DNA of 64,000 nt from Chloroflexi bacterium GWB2_49_20 (GCA_001796335.1 MGMF01000014.1:133982-197981); one strand, 5' to 3'. Shown: positions 8,726-18,120, counted from the stretch's first letter. Notes: generated from the sequence alone by a model not told the origin. A program made the numbers and translations.

Positions 8726-10519
8726 CTAGTAGACCCGTGCTTTCGGTTGGTACTTGGTAATGGTGACTGGTTGGTATTTGAGTTCGATCTTTCCAGTTTC
8801 GTTCACCCAGGCAAATGTGTGTTTTAACCAGTTCTGGTCATCCCGGCTGGGGTAATCTTCACGTGAGTGCCCGCCGCGGCTCTCAGTGCGTGCCAGGGCA
8901 GAGACGGTTGTCACTTCAGCCAGGTCCAGCAGGTTGCCAAGTTCCCAGGCGTTGATCAAATCCATATTGAATATTTTGCCGGTGTCTTGAACGCGCACAT
9001 GTTTAAAGCGTTCTTTCAACTCACGCACTTTTTCGAGTGCGTTCTGCATACCCTTGCCACTGCGAAAGATGCCCATGTCATCGAACATCACTTTCTTCAT
9101 TTCCATGGCGATATCAAAGGCATTCTCGCGGCCATCCCCTTTCAAGAAACCTTCAAACTGGGCTTGTGCAAAGGCAGTTGGATCGGCAGGCAGCGGTTGG
9201 AAATCCGCTCCTTTGGAAAATTCAGCCGCCCGCAAACCTGCGTGCTTGCCGAACACAATAATGTCCAGCAGGGAATTAGTGCCCAGGCGGTTGGCGCCAT
9301 GTACAGATACACAGGCACATTCCCCGGCGGCGTATAACCCGGGGATGATCGTCTTATTTTCATCTTTCTTCACCTCACCAAATTGATTGGTGGGTATGCC
9401 ACCCATGGCATAATGGGCAGTCGGTTGGATGGGCATGGGCTGGGTGATCGGGTCCACACCCAGGTAAACGCGGCAGAAATCCACGATATCGGGTAATTTG
9501 GACAGTATCTCCTCACCGGTGACTACAAAGGGAGAACCATCGGGCCGTTTGCGTCCGTCGAGGGCGGCGTAGTGGTTAACACTTTCCGGGCGCACATCCA
9601 GGTAGACATAGTTCTTGCCATTCACGCCATTGCCATCGCGTACTTCCATATAAATGGCACGGCTGATGACATCCCGGGAGGCCAGGTCTTTAACAGTGGG
9701 GGCGTATTTTTCCATAAAGCGTTCGCCCTTGCCGTTGATAAGAATACCTCCTTCACCGCGCACACCTTCCGTGATGAGGATGCCAAGTTTATAGATGCCA
9801 GTGGGGTGAAACTGGAAGAATTCCATATCTTCAGCCGGGATGCCGCGCCGCAGGGTGATGGCAACTCCATCACCTGTATATGCATATGCATTGGAAGTGA
9901 TCTCCCAGATGCGTCCATGACCGCCGGTGGCAAAGATGACTGCCTTGGCTTGGAAAACATGCATCTCCCCGGTGGCGATTTCAATTGCCACGACACCGGC
10001 GGCTTTGCCGTTGGTCATCAAAAGGTCAACCACCTGGTATTCATCAAAGAAAGTTACATTGTTCTTTATACATTGCTGGTAGAGAGTTTGCAGGATCATG
10101 TGGCCAGTGCGATCGGCAGCATGGCAAGCCCGCATGACCGGTTTACCGGTCACATTATTGGTATGGCCTCCGAATGGGCGCTGTGAGATCTTTCCCTCAG
10201 GTGTGCGATCAAATGGCAACCCCATGTGTTCCAACTCATATACTGCTGCCACAGCCTCTTCACACATAAATTCAATGGCATCCTGGTCACCCAGGTAATC
10301 GCTGCCTTTAACCGTGTCATAAGTGTGCCACTCGGGGTGGTCTTCTTCCGAACTGCCCAAGGCAGCCCCCACACCCCCCTGAGCAGCACCAGTGTGCGAG
10401 CGGGTGGGATAGAGTTTACTGATGATGGCTGTTTTGGCCGTCCGGGAAGCATATAGACCTGCCATAAGACCCGCTCCGCCTGCACCAACCACCAGTACTT
10501 CAAATTGATGTGTTTTCAT
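8726..10519 (-). CDS. sdhA: Succinate dehydrogenase flavoprotein subunit
   Basis: The protein has 597 residues from the ATG at 10519, preceded by GGAG; the frame is open 13 codons further upstream, into the end of sdhD, but that is not a likely start. It oxidises succinate to fumarate with covalently bound FAD. Visible marks are the dinucleotide-binding VVGAGGAGLMAGLYAS, the FAD-attachment region SHTGAAQGG, the active-site FHPTG and TEGVRGEGG segments, and the C-terminal RTESRGGHSREDYP. Reduction of fumarate by the same complex is possible, but the presence of a bc-type complex next door favours the oxidative direction (inference). Confidence 0.97.
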   Translation of the reverse strand: MKTHQFEVLVVGAGGAGLMAGLYASRTAKTAIISKLYPTRSHTGAAQGGVGAALGSSEEDHPEWHTYDTVKGSDYLGDQDAIEFMCEEAVAAVYELEHMGLPFDRTPEGKISQRPFGGHTNNVTGKPVMRACHAADRTGHMILQTLYQQCIKNNVTFFDEYQVVDLLMTNGKAAGVVAIEIATGEMHVFQAKAVIFATGGHGRIWEITSNAYAYTGDGVAITLRRGIPAEDMEFFQFHPTGIYKLGILITEGVRGEGGILINGKGERFMEKYAPTVKDLASRDVISRAIYMEVRDGNGVNGKNYVYLDVRPESVNHYAALDGRKRPDGSPFVVTGEEILSKLPDIVDFCRVYLGVDPITQPMPIQPTAHYAMGGIPTNQFGEVKKDENKTIIPGLYAAGECACVSVHGANRLGTNSLLDIIVFGKHAGLRAAEFSKGADFQPLPADPTAFAQAQFEGFLKGDGRENAFDIAMEMKKVMFDDMGIFRSGKGMQNALEKVRELKERFKHVRVQDTGKIFNMDLINAWELGNLLDLAEVTTVSALARTESRGGHSREDYPSRDDQNWLKHTFAWVNETGKIELKYQPVTITKYQPKARVY

Positions 10520-10529
10520 TGGGGTGCTC

Positions 10530-10955
10530 CTATGAAGTCCATAGTACGTAAATGCCAATGGCTGTCATTACCACCAGGATAACAAAAACCACCAGACGCA
10601 AAAACTTGCGCAGGCCGGGATGGGTCAAGTAATCCTCGATCACACTCAAAACGCCATGCAGCCCGTGGGATGCAGCAAAGAACACAAAAGCACTGCCGGT
10701 CAGTTTCCAGAAGGCTGTGCTCCAGGGAACCAGATCGGCCACATTGGTATTGAGGACGTGGTTGGGATTGGGCATAAAGGTCCAGCGGATGAGGTCTGCC
10801 ATGTTCATCTGGGTGCGGGCGCCCATGATGAGCGCACCGATGACCCCGATCAGGGCAAACAGATACATTGCCAGGGCTGAAAGCCGGGTGAAGATCCACA
10901 TGGTGGTTTCGAAATTAAAGCCGCGTTTGGCCATGGATACAGTTCGTGATTTCAT
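10530..10955 (-). CDS. sdhD: Succinate dehydrogenase membrane anchor subunit SdhD
   Basis: The protein has 141 residues from the ATG at 10955, which has GGAG nine bases upstream. Three hydrophobic helices are visible (around IFTRLSALAMYLFALIGVI, FWKLTGSAFVFFAASHGLHG and LRLVVFVILVVMTAIGIYVL). The SHGLHG segment carries histidines expected to bind heme b. It lies 10 bp after sdhC and 10 bp before sdhA. Function is given mainly by operon position and topology because this family is poorly conserved. Confidence 0.88.
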   Translation of the reverse strand: MKSRTVSMAKRGFNFETTMWIFTRLSALAMYLFALIGVIGALIMGARTQMNMADLIRWTFMPNPNHVLNTNVADLVPWSTAFWKLTGSAFVFFAASHGLHGVLSVIEDYLTHPGLRKFLRLVVFVILVVMTAIGIYVLWTS

Positions 10956-10965
10956 CGATAGGCTC

Positions 10966-11352
10966 CTAGCCCGCCAGCGCCGTGCGGATGATGACGAATA
11001 CAGCCATGCCATAGATGGGCAAAAAGACAAGCCACTCGATCCAGATGGCCTCATTTTGATACTCGATCAATTTTGGCCACAAGTCCAGGATGACAATTCG
11101 CAGCCCATTGATGGCATGGAACAGTCCGCAGAATATAATGTAAATCTGGAAGATCCAGCTCTCGTAGATATCATTAATAAACGTCCCGGCGCTGCTGCTG
11201 TATTGCTGGCTTAAGAAGGCTGCCAGTATATGCAGGGCAACAAACAGAACAATACTTAAACCACTGATGCGATGCAGGATATATGTCAGCATCGGACCTT
11301 TGCCTTGATAGCGCAACCCATCTTTCAGGCTGACATTCCTTTTAAGCCCCAT
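10966..11352 (-). CDS. sdhC: Succinate dehydrogenase cytochrome b556 subunit
   Basis: The protein has 128 residues and three TM helices. It carries the family marks HRISGLSIVLFVALHILAA and HAINGLR; the histidine in the latter is the usual heme b ligand. It anchors SdhAB and forms the quinone site with SdhD. It is the first gene of the operon, and the promoter must lie in the 340 bp between it and the divergent Rieske gene. Confidence 0.94.
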   Translation of the reverse strand: MGLKRNVSLKDGLRYQGKGPMLTYILHRISGLSIVLFVALHILAAFLSQQYSSSAGTFINDIYESWIFQIYIIFCGLFHAINGLRIVILDLWPKLIEYQNEAIWIEWLVFLPIYGMAVFVIIRTALAG

Positions 11353-11692
11353 CGACGCCTCCTCAGAAAAATAAATATTGGATAAATACCCCTGTCAGAG
11401 AAAATTTCTAAAGTAATTAGAATTATCTCAATAAAACGGGGGCGGGGGTGTGGGCAGCCAGGCTGTCCCCGCACCCCCCATCTTCCCCACTTTATTGAGA
11501 AGATACAGTAATTATCCTTTTCCCTATATAAGGGGAATAGTGACAATACTCATGGATTAATAGGTCTAGACATCCTCTTGGGGATGATAAAATCATCTTT
11601 ATAATCGTAATATGGGTTATTGTATCATTTCTTGATTTTTTCTTAAATAACCCACAGGTTCCGGATTCATTTTCTTCCTTCAGGAGGTTTAC
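11353..11692. other. Divergent promoter region between sdhC and the Rieske gene
   Basis: These 340 bases separate two divergent respiratory operons and contain the palindromic repeat at 11426-11500. The plus-strand gene is preceded by TTCAGGAGGTTTAC, a strong ribosome-binding site. No gene is visible. Confidence 0.6.
11426..11500. repeat. TCTCAATAA-ended palindromic repeat, copy 1
   Basis: The element begins TCTCAATAAA and ends with the exact complement TTTATTGAGA. Inside, GGGGGTGTGGG pairs with CCCCGCACCCCC around CAGCC/GGCTG. Related elements occur at 32107-32170, 43721-43763 and 58653-58740. It could fold as a long cruciform or RNA hairpin. Confidence 0.75.
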
Positions 11693-12190
11693 ATGGCAGG
11701 TTCCCATAACATAAATCGAAGGGATTTCGTAAAGCTGACGACCGTTGCTGTGGGCACGGTCATCGGCGCGGCCATCGGTCTGCCAGCCATTGGCTATCTG
11801 ATCAGCCCGGCGCTGCGTGCCGGTGGCAAGGACGCCTGGGTTTCCATTGGGACACTGGACAAGATCCCGATTGGTGAACCCTATGCTTTCTCTTTCACCC
11901 GCACCCAGGTTAACGGATGGGAACGGACTGCCACGAGTTACGGTGGTTTCGTCCTGCGAAAATCAGAAGCTCCCGAAGACATGGTCATTCTCTCCAGCCG
12001 TTGCACCCATTTGGGTTGCCAGATTAACTGGCATGCAGATACCCAGGCATATGTCTGCCCATGTCACGATGCTTCATTTGACATTAACGGCGCAGTGATT
12101 GATGGCCCGCCCCCCCGACCATTGGATGTTTACACAGAATTCAAAGTTGATGATGCAGGCAACCTGCAGATCCATGTCAAGGAAGGTTAA
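11693..12190 (+). CDS. Rieske iron-sulfur protein of a cytochrome bc-type complex
   Basis: The protein has 165 residues. The N-terminus has a twin-arginine-like NRRDFVKL followed by a hydrophobic helix, as in Rieske proteins that stay anchored. The [2Fe-2S] ligand boxes are CTHLGC and CPCHDASF, both complete. The protein takes electrons from quinol at the Qo site of cytochrome b and passes them to a c-type heme. Two bases separate it from the cytochrome b gene, so the three genes form one operon (petABC/qcrABC-like). Confidence 0.95.
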   Translation: MAGSHNINRRDFVKLTTVAVGTVIGAAIGLPAIGYLISPALRAGGKDAWVSIGTLDKIPIGEPYAFSFTRTQVNGWERTATSYGGFVLRKSEAPEDMVILSSRCTHLGCQINWHADTQAYVCPCHDASFDINGAVIDGPPPRPLDVYTEFKVDDAGNLQIHVKEG

Positions 12191-12192
12191 CC

Positions 12193-12852
12193 ATGTGGAA
12201 AAAAATATATGCCTGGCTGGATGAACGTCTTGGTTTGAACGATATCTACAAAGCTACACTTGATCGCCCCGAGCCACGCGGTAATTGGTGGAACACTCTG
12301 GGCAGCGCCAGCCTGTTCTTATTTGTATTACAAGGAATCACCGGCATTTTCTTGAGCGTTTATTACACACCATCCCCCGACCATGCTTATGACAGTATCC
12401 AGTACATCATGACCGGCGTATCCTTTGGATGGCTGATCCGTGGCATTCATCACTGGGGTGCTTCCCTGATGGTGCTGGTGGTTTTCATCCACATGCTGCG
12501 TGTGTTTGTTACAGCTTCCTACAAATACCCGCGTGAGCTAACCTGGTTGATCGGCGTCGGGTTACTGCTGGTAACCGTTTTCATGGGGTTCACTGGCTAC
12601 CTGCTACCCTGGAATCAGAAAGCTTACTGGGCTACCACGGTGGGCACACAAATCGCCGGCAGCGTTCCATTTATTGGCGATTTTATCCTGAAAACCCTGC
12701 GCGGCGGTCCGGCGCTCAGTGCTTTGACCTTGCAACGGTTCTTCGCAGCCCATATCTGGATCCTGCCTGCCATGCTGGCTGGGTTGATTGGTGTACACCT
12801 GTTCCTAATCATCAAACACGGTGAATCCCAATTCCCGAACAAAGAAGACTAG
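12193..12852 (+). CDS. Cytochrome b N-terminal domain (b6-like), quinol oxidase core
   Basis: The protein has 219 residues and four TM helices, the length of a b6-type split cytochrome b. Heme-ligand histidines are in GIHHWGASLMVLVVFIHMLRVF and in the fourth helix (RFFAAHIWILPAMLAGLIGVHLFLI). GFTGYLLPWNQKAYWA is the conserved Qo-site segment. The second half of cytochrome b is encoded by the next gene, a split seen in b6f and in many Gram-positive and Chloroflexi complexes. Confidence 0.95.
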   Translation: MWKKIYAWLDERLGLNDIYKATLDRPEPRGNWWNTLGSASLFLFVLQGITGIFLSVYYTPSPDHAYDSIQYIMTGVSFGWLIRGIHHWGASLMVLVVFIHMLRVFVTASYKYPRELTWLIGVGLLLVTVFMGFTGYLLPWNQKAYWATTVGTQIAGSVPFIGDFILKTLRGGPALSALTLQRFFAAHIWILPAMLAGLIGVHLFLIIKHGESQFPNKED

Positions 12853-12862
12853 GAGCGCTGCC

Positions 12863-14257
12863 ATGAAAGATGAACAAAAAGAGATCATCAAAAAACGCTA
12901 CGATATCTCGCTTCAAAAAGGCGAACGCTTCTGGCCTGACAGCATTTTTAAAGATGCCCTTATGGCTCTGGCCATTTTACTTATCCTGGTACTGTTGGCC
13001 ACTTTCATTGGTGTGCCAGTCGAACCCAAAGCTGATCCAAGCGATACCAGCTATGTACCCCGCCCGGAATGGTACTTCCTGTTCCTGTTCAAGTTTCTGG
13101 CCCTGTACGGGCAGATCCCATTGGTTGGAAAGATCGAATGGCTGGCCACCGTCATCATCCCGGGTATCTTCATCGGGTTGCTGGTTTGCCTGCCCTTCAT
13201 CGATCGTTCACCCTACCGTTATTATGGAAAACGCAAGTTTGCGCTTGGCTTCATGGCGATCTTTGTAACAAGCATGGTCTGCCTGACCTATATCTCAGAT
13301 ATTCCCACCACCCTGGGGGAGGGTTTTTACCTGCCCGGTATTCTGCAAACCATAGGCGGATTGGTCATTCCAGTTCTTGGATACAGCCTGCTGGCTCTTA
13401 TGAACTTTGTTTTTAAGAAAGCACCTGCCAAAAGCATGATCTGGGCAACGGTCGGAACAGTCGTCCTGATGGCCGGCCTGACCGGAGCCACACTGGCTCT
13501 GGCTCCGGCTGTCGCCGTTGAAGAAACCAGTGTAGCCAGCACATTGACCGATCAAATCATTGCCGGTCAAGACCTGTACTCAGTCAATTGCGTGGAATGC
13601 CACGGAGATGACGGCAAGGTGACCACCATCGAGGGCGTGGAAGGACTGGAAGGCAAGCTGGTCATGCCCATTAATGGGCATGATGTGCTCTACACCCTGG
13701 ATGACGCCTCCCTGGCCGAAGTGATCGTCTACGGACGCCCGGATGCTGGAATGAATCCATTTGGCAAAGCTTACAATTCCGAAGGCCTGACCAAGAGCGA
13801 GATCGATTACATCGTTACCTTCATGCGCTTCACCTGGGATGACCGCTTTGAACTGCCACCCATGGCGCCCCTCTTCCCGGCTCTTGTAGCTGGAGAAGTG
13901 CCCTCTTATGAGGTACATATCGCCCCCATCGTTAAGCGTTACTGTGTCTCCTGTCACCGGGCGGGCAAGGATAACGGCAATTACCTTATGACCAGTTATG
14001 AAGAGATCTTGAATACCGGGGACAATGTGCCCCTGATCACCGCCGCAGATGAAAACAGCATCTTGCTGAAAGTCATTCAAGAGCAAAACATTCTCGACGA
14101 AGCAGGGGAGGAGATCATCGGGGTGATGCCTCCCAAGAAAGTGCTGGGAGCGAACATTGTGGATGTCTTCATGCGCTGGATTATGAACAGCATGCCACAG
14201 ACTGCTGAAGATGCGGCTGCCCAGTCCACCACGCCGACTGCGTTGCCCACACCCTGA
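12863..14257 (+). CDS. Cytochrome b C-terminal domain (subunit IV-like) fused to two c-type heme domains
   Basis: The protein has 464 residues from the ATG at 12863, which follows AGGAG; the frame is open upstream within the previous gene. The N-terminal part has the Qo motif PEWY and three to four TM helices, completing cytochrome b. After a last TM (about residue 200) two CxxCH heme sites appear: CVECH, with a likely Met ligand downstream, and CVSCH. The fused part thus replaces a separate cytochrome c1 or f. Electrons would run from the Rieske protein to these hemes. The tail ends with another short Thr/Pro stretch. Terminator hairpin follows at once. Confidence 0.93.
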   Translation: MKDEQKEIIKKRYDISLQKGERFWPDSIFKDALMALAILLILVLLATFIGVPVEPKADPSDTSYVPRPEWYFLFLFKFLALYGQIPLVGKIEWLATVIIPGIFIGLLVCLPFIDRSPYRYYGKRKFALGFMAIFVTSMVCLTYISDIPTTLGEGFYLPGILQTIGGLVIPVLGYSLLALMNFVFKKAPAKSMIWATVGTVVLMAGLTGATLALAPAVAVEETSVASTLTDQIIAGQDLYSVNCVECHGDDGKVTTIEGVEGLEGKLVMPINGHDVLYTLDDASLAEVIVYGRPDAGMNPFGKAYNSEGLTKSEIDYIVTFMRFTWDDRFELPPMAPLFPALVAGEVPSYEVHIAPIVKRYCVSCHRAGKDNGNYLMTSYEEILNTGDNVPLITAADENSILLKVIQEQNILDEAGEEIIGVMPPKKVLGANIVDVFMRWIMNSMPQTAEDAAAQSTTPTALPTP

Positions 14258-14274
14258 TTATTATTGTATGAATC

Positions 14275-14309
14275 AAAAGACCTCCCAAGTTGATCCTGGG
14301 AGGTCTTTT
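14275..14309. terminator. Bidirectional terminator between the cytochrome bc operon and ilvE
   Basis: AAAAGACCTCCCA pairs perfectly with TGGGAGGTCTTTT over a nine-base loop. It gives a T-run in both directions and lies between convergent genes. Confidence 0.9.
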
Positions 14310-14318
14310 ATAATTTTA

Positions 14319-15236
14319 TCAAATTTCCAGATTCCAATGGGCGTAGCGTGGATTTTTGGCACGCACCACATCTGCAAACAGGCGTCGCAGCTCACCGGCT
14401 ACAGGACCCATGACGCCATTTCCCACCGGGCGATGGTCTATCTGGGTAACCACAGTCACCTGCACGGCGGTTCCGGTCATGAATATCTCGTCACAGATAT
14501 AGATCTCGGTACGGTCGATGGGACGTTCGACCACCTTCAGGTGCAGCTCGTTTTCAGCCAGTTCGATGATCGTACGGCGGGTGATGCCTTCCAGGATGTT
14601 TTCAGTTGCCGGGGGAGTGATCAGGCTGCCGTTGCGCATCATGAAGATGTTCATGGCGCTACCTTCCGAGATATGTCCCTCCTGGGTCAACACCAGGGCA
14701 TCGTCAAAACCAGCCCGCACAGCATCCGTCTTGATCAGGGCTGAGTTGGCATAAGCGCCGGTGATTTTGCCGCGCGCCGGGATCATGTTATCGTCCACCC
14801 GCCTCCATGAGGAAACGGTGAAATGGGCACTTGTATCATTCTTGATGTACATCCCAAATGGGATCGCAAACATTGTAAAATCATCGATCAAGCCATGCAG
14901 CTTAACCCCGATCGATTCGTCAGCTTTGTACGCCAGTGGACGTATATAAATATCCTGTTGATAAACATCGGAATGCAGCAGATCCAGCAGAATTTGTGTC
15001 AGGCTTTCAGGAGTTTGATCTAAATCAATACACATCAGCCGACAGGAATTTAGAAAACGGCGAAAATGATCCAGCGGTCGAAAAACATACACTTTTTTCT
15101 TTTCTTCGTTCCAATAGCCACGTATGCCCCCGAATACGCCTGTGCCATAATTCAAACCATGTGTCGCCACCCCTATTTTGGCTTCGGAGTAAGGAATGAT
15201 CTTACCGTGGAAATATGCATACCTGGGTAAATCCAT
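14319..15236 (-). CDS. ilvE: Branched-chain amino acid aminotransferase (PLP class IV)
   Basis: The protein has 305 residues from the ATG at 15236, well spaced from GGAGGTG. It moves amino groups between glutamate and the keto acids of Leu, Ile and Val. The PLP lysine lies in GKITGAYANSALIKTDA, followed by the class IV signature EGHISEGSAMNIFMMRNG and the phosphate-binding ITRRTIIELA. Transcribed alone. A D-amino-acid aminotransferase assignment is less likely given the GTGVFGGIRGYWN N-terminal segment typical of IlvE. Confidence 0.93.
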   Translation of the reverse strand: MDLPRYAYFHGKIIPYSEAKIGVATHGLNYGTGVFGGIRGYWNEEKKKVYVFRPLDHFRRFLNSCRLMCIDLDQTPESLTQILLDLLHSDVYQQDIYIRPLAYKADESIGVKLHGLIDDFTMFAIPFGMYIKNDTSAHFTVSSWRRVDDNMIPARGKITGAYANSALIKTDAVRAGFDDALVLTQEGHISEGSAMNIFMMRNGSLITPPATENILEGITRRTIIELAENELHLKVVERPIDRTEIYICDEIFMTGTAVQVTVVTQIDHRPVGNGVMGPVAGELRRLFADVVRAKNPRYAHWNLEI

Positions 15237-15477
15237 TATCACTCACACCTCCTGGATGAAATAAATGTGCAGGTTCCCCTGCCCGGTTATTATACTCCTT
15301 TCGCATCATGAATGAAAAAACAAGGGGATGTCCCAAAGTTGATGAGCAATAAAACCGTACGGCTATTTTTGTCATTATTCCCAATGTACCGGAATGGATA
15401 CTACAGACATTTAACAGGTTTTCTGCAAAGCATGGCATACCTTAATAAGCTATTGGTTGCTGAAATTCCAGGAACAA

Positions 15478-15909
15478 CTACTCATCCAACAATGTAAATA
15501 AACCAGCGATTTCAGGAGGTACTGCAATCAGCCTGCCATTGCGGACATTCACAAACACCCAATCCGTCTCTCCATTTACCAGCAATTTTCCGTCTGACAC
15601 CCTGACAAACTGGTAACGCCTCAAAGAGCGCACCTTGCGCAGGTTGACCACCCAGGTGCGCACTTCGATCACATCGCCTTCAAAAGCCGGGCTAAGATAC
15701 ACCACGTTATGCGACCGCACCACCCAGGTGGCTCCCAAGGTCTGGGTCGGTTCCACTCCGCCGATCGACTCGTAGTGGCGTACAGCCACATCCTGCATCC
15801 ACTGCACGTAATTGACATTGTTGACATGCCCGTTCTCGTCGATCGCTTCCGGTGGCACTTTGAACCGGGTTCGAAAAATGGGCGCGTTGATTGTATCTTC
15901 CATATCCAT
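15478..15909 (-). CDS. Acyl-CoA thioesterase, hotdog fold (4HBT/YbgC family)
   Basis: The protein has 143 residues. It carries the 4HBT family active-site pattern DENGHVNNVNYVQWM, with the aspartate/asparagine and His of the hotdog helix, and the later LRRYQFVR strand. Enzymes of this family hydrolyse acyl-CoA or aryl-CoA thioesters; the substrate here cannot be told. Two nearby ATGs (15909 and 15903) are possible starts and neither has a strong ribosome-binding site. Confidence 0.85.
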   Translation of the reverse strand: MDMEDTINAPIFRTRFKVPPEAIDENGHVNNVNYVQWMQDVAVRHYESIGGVEPTQTLGATWVVRSHNVVYLSPAFEGDVIEVRTWVVNLRKVRSLRRYQFVRVSDGKLLVNGETDWVFVNVRNGRLIAVPPEIAGLFTLLDE

Positions 15910-16086
15910 TTATTGTATCGCAATGCAGTATCTATTAATTAATTCTGGGGAAGAATGTCTGACATGCTGATTTAAAATTTTCAGATTTTGAATGCCTTGT
16001 GTCACTATAACTTTGGCGTTTTGTTATTAGAATTTTTTTCCATAAGGTGTATATTTATAGATGGATTTTCATCAAAGGAGACTGCC

Positions 16087-16959
16087 ATGCGAGACTTAAC
16101 CGAGAATATTCTTGAACTTATCCGCCGCACATCCACCGATCTGCCCGCGGATGTTGAAAAATCGCTGTGCACATCCATTGAGCGCGAAGAACCGGGCTCA
16201 GCCGCACGCGGGGCATTGGAAACCATCCTGAAGAATGTTGCCCTGTCACGCAAGAATTCCACACCCATCTGCCAGGATACCGGCACACCCATTTTTTATG
16301 TGCATTATCCCGAAGGCATGAGCACACGCAAATTAAAGGAGCAGATCCGTACTGCCATGGAGGCAGCCACCCGGCACTCCTATATGCGTCCGAACGCCGT
16401 GAATGTTCTGACTGAAAAAAACAGCGGAAATAACCTGGGGGGCAAAGCCTTCCCAACCATCCATTTCGAGGAAGTCGAAGGGGACGAATTGACCATCGAG
16501 TTGATGCTTAAAGGTGGCGGTTGCGAGAACGTGGGTGCACAATATTCACTGCCGGATTCACGCCTGAGTGCCGGTCGTGACCTGGCCGGGGTGCGCAAAG
16601 TGGTGCTGGATGCCGTGCAAAAAGCCCAGGGACAGGGTTGTGCACCGGGCATTTTGGGAGTCGCCTTCGGAGGCGACCGTGGTTCCGGTTACCTGGCTTC
16701 CAAGGAAGTCTTGTTCAACAAGATGGATGAAGGCAACCCGGATCCCAAGCTGGCTGAACTGGAACAGAAGTTGACCGACGAAGCCAACCAGATGGGCATC
16801 GGACCGATGGGCTTTGGTGGCAAAACTACTGTTCTCAAAACCAGGATCACCGGTTTGCACCGCCTGCCAGCCAGTTACTTCGTTTCAGTCTCTTATATGT
16901 GCTGGGCTTACCGGCGGCGCAAGATGTCCGTTAAGGACAATGAAGTGACGTACGATTGA
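16087..16959 (+). CDS. Class I fumarate hydratase, alpha subunit (N-terminal domain)
   Basis: The protein has 290 residues from the ATG at 16087, preceded by AAAGGAG; the frame is open 99 bases upstream without coding character. It belongs to the fumarase/tartrate dehydratase alpha family. Cysteines expected to bind the [4Fe-4S] cluster lie in ICQDTGTPIF, GGGCENVGAQY and CAPGILGVAFGGDRGSGY. With the next gene it forms an oxygen-sensitive hydratase turning fumarate into malate. L-tartrate dehydratase is the main alternative; the nearby sdh operon favours fumarase (inference). Confidence 0.93.
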   Translation: MRDLTENILELIRRTSTDLPADVEKSLCTSIEREEPGSAARGALETILKNVALSRKNSTPICQDTGTPIFYVHYPEGMSTRKLKEQIRTAMEAATRHSYMRPNAVNVLTEKNSGNNLGGKAFPTIHFEEVEGDELTIELMLKGGGCENVGAQYSLPDSRLSAGRDLAGVRKVVLDAVQKAQGQGCAPGILGVAFGGDRGSGYLASKEVLFNKMDEGNPDPKLAELEQKLTDEANQMGIGPMGFGGKTTVLKTRITGLHRLPASYFVSVSYMCWAYRRRKMSVKDNEVTYD

Positions 16960-16988
16960 CCTGGCGAAATGACAACAGGAGAATGAAC

Positions 16989-17609
16989 ATGCGTGAGATC
17001 AATATCCCCATCAGTGATGAAACCATTCGCAGTTTAAAGGTCGGTGACCCGGTTACACTCAACGGTATAATGCTGACAGGCCGGGACACAGTCCATAAGT
17101 GGATGATTGATACCTTTATCAGAAAAACCCGCCCCCCCCAGGGTGATGACTTACAGGTGTATGGGGCCATCAAACCCTTGCTGAAAGACAGCCTGATCTA
17201 CCATTGCGGGCCGGTTGTCTCCGGCCTGGATACAAAGCAGTACAAATTCGTGGCCGCCGGTCCCACCACTAGCATCCGCGAGGAGCCCTACCAGGCAGAA
17301 GTAATGAAGCATTTCAACCTCAAAGGCGTGATCGGCAAAGGCGGCATGGGACCCAAAACCCTGCAAGGCTGCCGGGATGCCCCGGCTGTTTATTTTCATG
17401 CCATCGGGGGCGCAGCTTCCTACATCGCACAGAGCGTTACACGTGTGCTGGAAGTCTACAAGCTGGAATTCGGCGTTCCGGAAGCCATGTGGGTCATTGA
17501 AGTTATTGACCTTCCAGTGGTGGTGACCATGGATGCCCACGGGCAGAGCCTGCATGCTGTCGTTGAGGCACAATCCCACCAGGTACTGCAGGATCTGCTG
17601 GCGAAGTAA
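16989..17609 (+). CDS. Class I fumarate hydratase, beta subunit (C-terminal domain)
   Basis: The protein has 206 residues from the ATG at 16989; AGGAG ends eight bases before it, whereas the ATG at 16983 is only one base from that site. Visible beta-subunit marks are TGRDTVHKWM, YHCGPVVSG, AAGPTTSIREEPY and GKGGMGPKTL. It completes the active site formed with the alpha subunit, 29 bp upstream. The two-gene form matches the enzyme of many anaerobes and archaea rather than the fused FumA/FumB of E. coli. Confidence 0.94.
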   Translation: MREINIPISDETIRSLKVGDPVTLNGIMLTGRDTVHKWMIDTFIRKTRPPQGDDLQVYGAIKPLLKDSLIYHCGPVVSGLDTKQYKFVAAGPTTSIREEPYQAEVMKHFNLKGVIGKGGMGPKTLQGCRDAPAVYFHAIGGAASYIAQSVTRVLEVYKLEFGVPEAMWVIEVIDLPVVVTMDAHGQSLHAVVEAQSHQVLQDLLAK

Positions 17610-17738
17610 GCCTGAATAAAAGATATAAAATCTGAGCCTGTTCACACAGTCAATACACTAAAAAGCCTATGGCAGGATCAACATCCCATCCATTAATTAT
17701 TTACAACCTGTTCTTTCCGAAAGGTGCTAAGAAATATT

Positions 17739-18119
17739 ATGAAATATAAAAGCATTGCCTCCATAACCGCAATATTGACGTTCATCAATGCCATCCTTTT
17801 CCTGGCACTTCCAGCTTTAACCATGTCGATGTTTGGGCGCACCTTATCCACCACCGGTATCATGAACACCCGCATCTCGGGAGCCTGTGCGCTGGGGTTG
17901 AGCCTGGTGCTTTGGCAGCTCAAGGATCTCCCGCCCTCACGCATGCAGACAGCCATCTCAAAAAGCTTATTGCTGACCATGATAGTCCTGGTGATCATTG
18001 ATCTGCATGGAATATTAACAGGTGCTGTCAATCAGTTTGGGTGGATCATTTTTTTCGTGGATATTCTAATGGTGGCAGGCTTCCTATCGGTGGTTTTTAC
18101 AGGTACGATAAATAATTAA
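17739..18119 (+). CDS. Small four-helix membrane protein of unknown function
   Basis: The protein has 126 residues from the ATG at 17739, with AAGGTG about 12 bases upstream; a GTG at 17724 in the same frame is an alternative. Four hydrophobic segments are evident (starting around residues 5, 42, 72 and 100) joined by short polar loops such as KDLPPSRMQTAISK. No motif or family is recognised. It ends at a terminator that starts two bases after its stop, so it is a single-gene transcript. Confidence 0.75.
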   Translation: MKYKSIASITAILTFINAILFLALPALTMSMFGRTLSTTGIMNTRISGACALGLSLVLWQLKDLPPSRMQTAISKSLLLTMIVLVIIDLHGILTGAVNQFGWIIFFVDILMVAGFLSVVFTGTINN

Positions 18120-18120
18120 T

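Noticed and set aside
15988-16086. Longer start for the fumarase alpha subunit
   Set aside because: The added 33 residues have no similarity to the family and the AAAGGAG site points to 16087.
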